Of a stretch of 64,000 nucleotides of DNA, positions 58,806 to 64,000 are shown piece by piece (the stretch's first letter is position 1; each line of letters starts with the position of its first letter). This stretch comes from Actinokineospora alba (GTDB taxonomy: Bacteria; Actinomycetota; Actinomycetes; Mycobacteriales; Pseudonocardiaceae), in NCBI RefSeq assembly GCF_004362515.1, contig NZ_SNXU01000001.1, forward strand, positions 2,480,001-2,544,000, read 5' to 3'. The notes beneath the pieces are model-generated. The model ran no database searches, was not told where the DNA came from, and saw nothing but the letters and a program-made list of their open reading frames with translations. A program made the position numbers and the translations under genes.

Positions 58806-59465
58806 CTAGGAGTAGAGAACCAGCCAGATCGCGACGTAGTGGCACAGCGCCGCGATGACGGTGGCGGCGTGGAAGAACTCGTGGTGGCCGAACACGCCCG
58901 GCCACGGGTTGGGCCACTTCGTCGCGTAGAAGACCGCGCCGACGGTGTAGAAGGCGCCGCCGATCAGGATCAGGACCAGGGCGGCTACACCGGCGCTGCG
59001 GAGCAGTTCGGGGAGTACGAACACCGCGACCCAGCCCAGGGCGATGTAGATGGGGGTGCCCAGCCAGCGCGGGGCGTGCGGCCACAGCAGCTTCAGCCCG
59101 ACACCGAGCAGCGCACCGCCCCAGACGACGCCGAGGATCACGTACCCGGTCGGCTTGGTCATGCCGAGCAGGCAGAACGGGGTGTACGTGCCCGCGATGA
59201 ACAGGAAGATCATCGAGTGGTCGAGCCGCTTCATCCACGTCCGCGCGCGCTCGGTCACCCACCAGCGGCGGTGGTAGAGCGCGCTCACGCCGAACAGGCC
59301 GAGCACGGTGATGACATACACAGACGTGGCGAGCGCGGCGACGCCGGACACCGTGGACGCGGCGAGCGCGATAAGGGTCGCGCCGGTCACCACGGACACG
59401 ATGAACGACCAGAAATGGATGACACCGCGCATCCGCGGCTTGGTGGGCCGATCCGGTTCGGTCAT
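58806..59465 (-). CDS. Hemolysin III family membrane protein
   Basis: Protein of 219 residues with seven transmembrane helices, of the progestin/AdipoQ receptor (PAQR)-TrhA family. Conserved residues are seen in ALYHRRWW, RLDHSMIFLFIAGTYTP and the late GHHEFFHAATV, which give His and Asp for a metal-dependent hydrolase-like site. ATG 59465 is used; GTG 59480 is possible. In spite of the name, most members are not toxins and affect membrane lipids. Rv1085c is the positional equivalent. Confidence 0.92.
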   Translation of the reverse strand: MTEPDRPTKPRMRGVIHFWSFIVSVVTGATLIALAASTVSGVAALATSVYVITVLGLFGVSALYHRRWWVTERARTWMKRLDHSMIFLFIAGTYTPFCLLGMTKPTGYVILGVVWGGALLGVGLKLLWPHAPRWLGTPIYIALGWVAVFVLPELLRSAGVAALVLILIGGAFYTVGAVFYATKWPNPWPGVFGHHEFFHAATVIAALCHYVAIWLVLYS

Positions 59466-59538
59466 CGTCTCTGCCGTCACGCCGCCAACGCTACGGGACC
59501 GTAAGTTGCGTCGCCGAAAACTTGTGGCCGGCCGCACA

Positions 59539-59988
59539 TCACGACCAGCCGACGACCTCACGGTGTTCGACTTTGAGGCACCGGTCCATCACCACGTCGA
59601 GACCGCCGTCGGCCGCGATCCGCGCCGCCTGCTCGCTGATCACCCCGATCTGCAGCCACAGCGCGCCCGCCCCCACCGCGACGGCCTCCTCGGCGACACC
59701 GGGCGCGTGCTCGGGTCTGCGGAACACGTCGACGATGTCGATCGGCACATCGATGTCGGCCTGAGCGTCGGCCAGCGACTTGTACGCGGGCAGGCCCTCC
59801 CACTCGGTCAGCGCCGGATTCACCGGCAACACCCGAAGACCGCTCGCCACCAGGTACTTCGCCACGCCGTGACTGGGCCGTGCCGGATCGGCGCTGAGGC
59901 CGACCACGGCGACGGTCCGGGATTCGTGGACCAGTCGCTCGATGACCGTGAGGTCCTGCCATATCGGATCAATCCCAGTGCGGTGCAC
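59539..59988 (-). CDS. CoA-binding domain protein
   Basis: Protein of 149 residues with a Rossmann-like CoA-binding fold (YccU-like). The binding loop is VAVVGLSADPARPSHGVAKYL, followed by VLPVNPAL and ALWLQIGV. GTG 59988 is used as start, because the frame upstream lies in the divergent promoter region. Such proteins bind CoA or a nucleotide; the role is unclear. The start lies 49 bases from the divergent prenyl synthase start. Confidence 0.88.
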   Translation of the reverse strand: MHRTGIDPIWQDLTVIERLVHESRTVAVVGLSADPARPSHGVAKYLVASGLRVLPVNPALTEWEGLPAYKSLADAQADIDVPIDIVDVFRRPEHAPGVAEEAVAVGAGALWLQIGVISEQAARIAADGGLDVVMDRCLKVEHREVVGWS

Positions 59989-60037
59989 GGGCCCAGTGTG
60001 CCCGTTTCCGGGGCCGAACGGCGTACTCTTCACGCCC

Positions 60038-60814
60038 GTGAGTCTTCGCAGGCGGGTGGCCGACCTTGTGTACGGCCTCTACGAGAAGCGTCTCCTCCAG
60101 CAAGCAGGCGGTGAGATCCCCCGCCATGTCGGCGTGATGCTCGACGGCAACCGGCGCTGGGCGCGGGAGGCCGGGTTCACCGACGTCAACGACGGCCACC
60201 GGGTGGGCGCCCAGCGCATCGCCGACCTGCTCGGCTGGTGCAATGAGGCCGGTGTCGAGGTGGTCACCCTGTGGCTGCTCTCCACCGACAACCTGACCCG
60301 CCCGGAGTCCGAGCTGGCCCCGCTGCTGGAGATCATCGGCGACGTCGTCGACGAGCTCGCCGAGCCGGGCAGCCCGTGGCGGCTGCGGATCATCGGCGCC
60401 CTGGACATCCTGCCCACCGACACGGCCACGCGGCTTTCGGCGGCGGCGCGGCGGTCCGAGGGGCGGACCGGGATGGAAGTGAACATCGCCGTGGGCTACG
60501 GCGGCCGCCGCGAGATCGCCGACGCCGTGCGCAAACTGCTCCAGCAGCACGCCGAGGCGGGCAGCACGATCGAGGAGCTCGCCGAGGTCCTCGACGTCGA
60601 CCACATCGCCGAACACCTCTACACCTCAGGCCAACCCGACCCGGACCTCGTCATCCGAACCTCCGGTGAACAGCGTCTCTCGGGATTCCTGCTGTGGCAG
60701 TCGGCGCATTCGGAGTTTCATTTCTGCGAGGCATACTGGCCCGATTTCCGGCGCACCGACTTTTTGCGAGCTTTGCGCGCCTACGGTATTCGGCACCGCC
60801 GATTCGGCTCGTAG
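60038..60814 (+). CDS. Cis-prenyl diphosphate synthase (short-chain Z-FPP synthase type)
   Basis: Protein of 258 residues, GTG start. The catalytic Asp36 lies in VGVMLDGNRRWAR, and the C-terminal part has RTSGEQRLSGFLLWQSAHSEFHF and the final WPDFRRTDFLRAL. It adds isopentenyl diphosphate in cis. In mycobacteria the gene at this position (Rv1086) makes short Z,E-farnesyl diphosphate, the primer for decaprenyl phosphate, so the same product is expected here. Confidence 0.93.
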   Translation: MSLRRRVADLVYGLYEKRLLQQAGGEIPRHVGVMLDGNRRWAREAGFTDVNDGHRVGAQRIADLLGWCNEAGVEVVTLWLLSTDNLTRPESELAPLLEIIGDVVDELAEPGSPWRLRIIGALDILPTDTATRLSAAARRSEGRTGMEVNIAVGYGGRREIADAVRKLLQQHAEAGSTIEELAEVLDVDHIAEHLYTSGQPDPDLVIRTSGEQRLSGFLLWQSAHSEFHFCEAYWPDFRRTDFLRALRAYGIRHRRFGS

Positions 60815-61059
60815 CTCCAGGCAGCCGACGCCCCCGGGATTGCGCCGCGGTGTGTCCGGGTACTCACTCTGTGTCGAGTGATCACGTGTCGTGAGCGTGG
60901 CCACCCGGTGACAAAAAAGAAAATCACCTGTGTGGCAGCCAGCGAAGTGTCGGTCCACGCAGGTAGCTTTCGAAGTGTCGGATCGTGTCCATGGCGGTCC
61001 GGCCCGGGAGGTCCTGGTCGTGAGCATGACGATCGCGAGGGGGCCGGCACCCGGTCCTC
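60815..61059. other. Promoter-side region of phoH2
   Basis: No firm gene. A striking A-rich stretch at 60908-60925 (ACAAAAAAGAAAA) lies inside the short inverted repeat GGTGA/TCACC at 60908-60929. A reading frame opens there (VTKKKITCVAAS...) and runs to 61162 but has poor codon character. The region probably carries the phoH2 promoter. Confidence 0.4.
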
Positions 61060-61176
61060 GTGGACGGCGAGGTCGAAGTCGGTAACACCGACGACGACCC
61101 GGCCGACCAGCCAGGGCCAGTGCCCGGCCCACCGAGGAGCGGACGCGGTGCCGTGTCCGTGAGGGAGTTGCCGTGA
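61060..61176 (+). CDS. Possible small upstream gene overlapping phoH2
   Basis: A 38-residue frame from GTG 61060 whose TGA overlaps the phoH2 GTG start by four bases. The peptide is acidic, then proline-rich (VDGEVEVGNTDDDPADQPG...). Mycobacterial phoH2 is preceded by a small overlapping gene, phoAT, that acts as its partner. The position fits, but I cannot show sequence similarity, and no good ribosome site is seen. Confidence 0.25.
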   Translation: MDGEVEVGNTDDDPADQPGPVPGPPRSGRGAVSVRELP

Positions 61177-62561
61177 CTGCTTCGCGATCGTCCAGGCGCA
61201 CTGCCAGCCTTTCCTCAGGCTCTTCTCGCACGTCTTCCAAGGAGGCCGACCCAGCTCCGCGCACGTATGTCCTCGACACCTCCGTCCTGCTCTCCGACCC
61301 CTGGGCATTGACCAGGTTCGCCGAGCATTCGGTCGTGATCCCGCTGGTCGTGATCAGCGAGCTGGAGGGCAAACGGCACCACCCCGAACTGGGCTGGTTC
61401 GCACGGGAGACCCTGCGACTGCTCGATGATCTACGGCTGGCCCACGGCAGGCTCGACAAGCCGATCCCGATCGGCGACTCCGGCGGCTCCCTCCATGTCG
61501 AGCTCAACCACTCCGATCCGTCGGTGCTCCCGGCCGGGTTCCGCACCGATTCCAACGACGCGCGCATCCTCGCGTGCGCGCTCAACCTGGCGGCCGAGGA
61601 CCTCGCGGTCACGCTGGTCACCAAGGACATCCCGCTGCGGGTCAAAGCCGGTGCGGTCGGTCTCGACGCCGACGAATACCGCGCCGGTGAGGTGACCCCG
61701 TCCGGCTGGACGGGTATCGCCGACGTGGAGGTGGGCCAGGATCTCGTCGACGCGCTGTTCGCCGCCGACGACAACACGGTCGACCTGGCCGACTTCGGTC
61801 TCGACACCACCGAACACCCGGTCAACACCGGCCTGCGGCTCCTCGCGGGCACCAGCAGCGCGCTCGGCCGGGTCACCCCGGACAAGCAGGTCAAGCTCGT
61901 GCGCGGCGACCGTGAGGCCTTCGGGCTGCACGGCCGCTCAGCCGAGCAGCGGATCGCGCTGGACCTGCTCCTGGACCCGGACATCGGCATCGTCTCCCTG
62001 GGCGGCCGAGCCGGGACCGGCAAGTCCGCGCTGGCGCTGTGCGCCGGGCTGGAGGCCGTCATGGAACGCGGCCTCCACAAGCGGGTGGTCGTCTTCCGGC
62101 CGATGTACGCGGTCGGTGGGCAGGACCTCGGCTACCTGCCGGGTTCCGAGAGCGAGAAGATGCAGCCCTGGGCGCAGGCGGTCTTCGACACGCTCGAAGC
62201 GCTGGTCAGCAAGGCTGTGATCGAGGAAGTCCTCGACCGCGGGATGCTCGAGGTGCTGCCGCTGACCCACATCCGCGGCCGGTCGCTGCACGACTCGTTC
62301 GTGATCGTCGACGAGGCCCAGTCGCTGGAGCGCAACGTCTTGCTGACGGTGCTCTCCAGGCTGGGCTCAGGTTCCCGGGTCGTGCTCACCCACGACGTCG
62401 CCCAGCGCGACAACCTGCGCGTCGGCCGCTACGACGGGGTCGCGGCGGTGATCGAGAAGCTGAAGGGGCACCCGCTGTTCGCCCACGTCACGCTGACCCG
62501 GTCCGAGCGGTCCCCGATCGCCGCGCTGGTGACGGAGATGCTGGAAGACCACACCGGATAG
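61173..62561 (+). CDS. phoH2: PhoH2: PIN domain and PhoH ATPase fusion
   Basis: Protein of 462 residues. GTG 61173 follows GGGAG by five bases. After a Ser/Arg-rich tail, an N-terminal PIN RNase domain begins with YVLDTSVLLSDP (Asp35) and has VISELEGKRHH. The C-terminal PhoH ATPase has Walker A GGRAGTGKS (277-285) and Walker B FVIVDEAQS. PhoH2 is described in mycobacteria as an ATP-dependent RNA unwinding and cleaving enzyme. Rv1095 is the equivalent in this conserved gene order. Confidence 0.95.
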   Translation: MTASRSSRRTASLSSGSSRTSSKEADPAPRTYVLDTSVLLSDPWALTRFAEHSVVIPLVVISELEGKRHHPELGWFARETLRLLDDLRLAHGRLDKPIPIGDSGGSLHVELNHSDPSVLPAGFRTDSNDARILACALNLAAEDLAVTLVTKDIPLRVKAGAVGLDADEYRAGEVTPSGWTGIADVEVGQDLVDALFAADDNTVDLADFGLDTTEHPVNTGLRLLAGTSSALGRVTPDKQVKLVRGDREAFGLHGRSAEQRIALDLLLDPDIGIVSLGGRAGTGKSALALCAGLEAVMERGLHKRVVVFRPMYAVGGQDLGYLPGSESEKMQPWAQAVFDTLEALVSKAVIEEVLDRGMLEVLPLTHIRGRSLHDSFVIVDEAQSLERNVLLTVLSRLGSGSRVVLTHDVAQRDNLRVGRYDGVAAVIEKLKGHPLFAHVTLTRSERSPIAALVTEMLEDHTG

Positions 62562-62574
62562 TCCACTTTCACAC

Positions 62575-62611
62575 CGGAATCCCCGTCCCGCGTCGCGGGG
62601 CGGGGATTCCG
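62575..62611. terminator. Bidirectional terminator
   Basis: Bases 62575-62592 pair with 62594-62611 over about 16 bp with one wobble; the innermost pairs open into the loop. It separates the convergent phoH2 and guaB1-type genes, 14 and 4 bases from their stops. Confidence 0.85.
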
Positions 62612-62614
62612 CTG

Positions 62615-64000
62615 TCACCAGCCGCCGGGAAGTGGGCGGCCCTCGGCGAAACCGGCCGCCGACTGCATGCCGACGACGGCCCGCTCGTGGAACTCGTCGA
62701 GGTCGTGCGCGCCCGCGTAGGTGCACGCGGACCGGACGCCAGAGCAGATCGAGTCGAGCAGGTCCTCGACGCTGGGGGCCGTGGGATCGAGCAGCATCCG
62801 GGACGTCGAGATGCCTTCCTCGAACAGCGCCTTGCGCGCCCGGTCGAAGCCGCTGTCGGACCGGGTCCGCGCCGACACCGCGCGCTTGGACGCCATGCCG
62901 AAGGACTCCTTGTAGAGCCTGCCCTGCTCATCGCGGCGCAGGTCGCCAGGAGACTCGTAGGTGCCCGCGAACCACGATCCGATCATCACACTCGCCGCCC
63001 CGGCCGCCAGGGCCAGAGCGACGTCCCTGGGGTGGCGCACGCCGCCGTCGGCCCACACGTGCTTGCCCAGGTCGCGCGCCGCGGCCGCGCACTCGGCGAC
63101 GGCGGAGAACTGCGGGCGGCCGACCCCGGTCATCATCCGGGTCGTGCACATGGCGCCGGGGCCGACACCGACCTTGACGACGTCCGCGCCCGCCTCGATC
63201 AGGTCGCGCACGCCCTCCGGGGTGACCACGTTGCCCGCGACGACCGGCACGCCGGGGGAGACCGACCGGACCGCCGCCAGGGCGGTGAGCATCTTCTCCT
63301 GGTGGCCGTGCGCGGTGTCGACGACCAGCGTGTCCACGCCCGCCTCGAGCAGCGCCGCCGTCTTCGCGGCGACGTCGCCGTTCACGCCGACCGCGGCGGC
63401 CACGCGCAGCTTGCCCTCGGCGTCGACCGCGGGCTGGTAGAGGTCCGCTCGCAGCGCCCCGGCCTCGGTCAGGATGCCGGTGAGCCTGCCGTCGCGGTCG
63501 ACCGCCAGCGCGACCCGCGCCGCGCGGCCGTGCAGCTGGTCGAACACGGTTCGCGGGGCGCTGTCGGTCGGCAGCATGGCGAAACCGGGGTCGGCGACCT
63601 CGATGACCCGGGTGAACTGGTCGACGCCCTGGCACGCGGCCTCGTCGACCACGCCGATCGGCTTGCCGTCGCCGTCGACGACGACCACCGCGCCGTGCGC
63701 CCGCTTCGGCAGCAGGTTGAGGGCGTCGGCGACCGAGTCGGCGGCGGTGAGCACCAGCGGGGTGTCCCACACGGTGTGGCGGGACTTCACCCAGGTCACG
63801 ATGCCGCCGACGACCTTCGGGTCGACGTCCTGGGGCAGCACCACCAGCCCGCCGCGGCGGGCGACGGTCTCGGCCATCCGCCTGCCCGCGACGGCGGTCA
63901 TGTTGGCCACCACGATCGGGATGGTCGCACCCGTGCCGTCCGATGTGGACAGGTCGACGTCGAACCGGCTGGCGACGGCCGAGCGGCCGGGCAGCAGGAA
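62615..64000 (-). CDS. guaB1: GuaB1 family IMP dehydrogenase-related protein (partial)
   Basis: The 3' 461 codons of a guaB1 gene; the start lies right of the window. The frame at the edge reads PGRSAVASRFDVDLSTSDGT, then VVANMTAVAGRRMAETVARR, as in actinobacterial GuaB1. A pair of CBS domains lies in the middle part, and the TIM barrel has VVDTAHGHQEK, VVAGNVVTPEG, GVGPGAMCTTRMMTGVG (catalytic Cys) and ADGGVRHPRDVALALAAGA. GuaB1 has been shown in mycobacteria to be a GMP reductase (GMP to IMP) rather than a dehydrogenase. Confidence 0.93.
   Translation of the reverse strand, partial: FLLPGRSAVASRFDVDLSTSDGTGATIPIVVANMTAVAGRRMAETVARRGGLVVLPQDVDPKVVGGIVTWVKSRHTVWDTPLVLTAADSVADALNLLPKRAHGAVVVVDGDGKPIGVVDEAACQGVDQFTRVIEVADPGFAMLPTDSAPRTVFDQLHGRAARVALAVDRDGRLTGILTEAGALRADLYQPAVDAEGKLRVAAAVGVNGDVAAKTAALLEAGVDTLVVDTAHGHQEKMLTALAAVRSVSPGVPVVAGNVVTPEGVRDLIEAGADVVKVGVGPGAMCTTRMMTGVGRPQFSAVAECAAAARDLGKHVWADGGVRHPRDVALALAAGAASVMIGSWFAGTYESPGDLRRDEQGRLYKESFGMASKRAVSARTRSDSGFDRARKALFEEGISTSRMLLDPTAPSVEDLLDSICSGVRSACTYAGAHDLDEFHERAVVGMQSAAGFAEGRPLPGGW

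Noticed and set aside
60878..61162. A 94-codon frame upstream of phoH2 beginning with lysine-rich VTKKK
   Set aside because: Composition after the first dozen codons is Arg/Ser/Pro shadow-like and no ribosome site precedes it; kept only as a note.

Overview
The window is from a high-GC actinomycete. Third codon positions are almost all G or C, GTG starts are common, and many genes are coupled by 4-base GTGA or ATGA overlaps. A mycothiol S-conjugate amidase (Mca) and a LAxTG cell-wall anchor point to mycothiol-producing Actinobacteria. Gene content and gene order resemble Pseudonocardiales (the Saccharothrix, Actinokineospora, Lentzea and Amycolatopsis group). That placement is inference; there is no 16S gene here.

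Layout. 1-4.6 kb: a Dpp/Opp-type peptide ABC importer, followed by a secreted subtilisin-like protease and an asparaginase. 7.4-11.3 kb: an orphan DUF5753 protein, an S10 peptidase, a family 5 uracil-DNA glycosylase and small genes. 11.4-16 kb: a DUF4129-MoxR-DUF58 membrane-linked operon, interrupted by a remarkable tandem duplication of one gene junction. 16-17.6 kb: a type II NADH dehydrogenase and an odd tRNA with a UAA anticodon. 17.7-23.1 kb: a MerR regulator, then an operon with an EphD-like hydrolase/dehydrogenase, a ferritin-like di-iron protein, its likely reductase and a hydrolase. 23.1-30.6 kb, mostly minus strand: a wall-anchored protein, a coiled-coil DivIVA-like protein, a two-domain fatty acyl-CoA reductase-like protein, a CooC-like ATPase and a deacetylase-like exported protein.

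31-64 kb follows, as I remember it, the M. tuberculosis order Rv1072 to Rv1095: BI-1 protein, thiolase, SGNH hydrolase, cbs, Pra-like protein, metB, greA, DUF4307, mca, small membrane protein, DUF255 protein, hemolysin III, short-chain Z-prenyl synthase, phoH2. Three accessory blocks interrupt it: hppD plus an Lrp regulator, bracketed by two long inverted-repeat elements; an RNA-repair operon of hen1, pnkp and two nucleotidyltransferases; and a nonulosonic (sialic) acid set neuA/neuC/neuB with a GT29 sialyltransferase-like gene. The window ends inside a guaB1-type gene.

The most interesting parts are the sialic-acid/GT29 block, the four-gene RNA-repair operon, the short-variable-arm tRNA(UAA) beside genes that use TTA codons, the duplicated stop/start junction in the MoxR operon, and the two families of long palindromic repeats.
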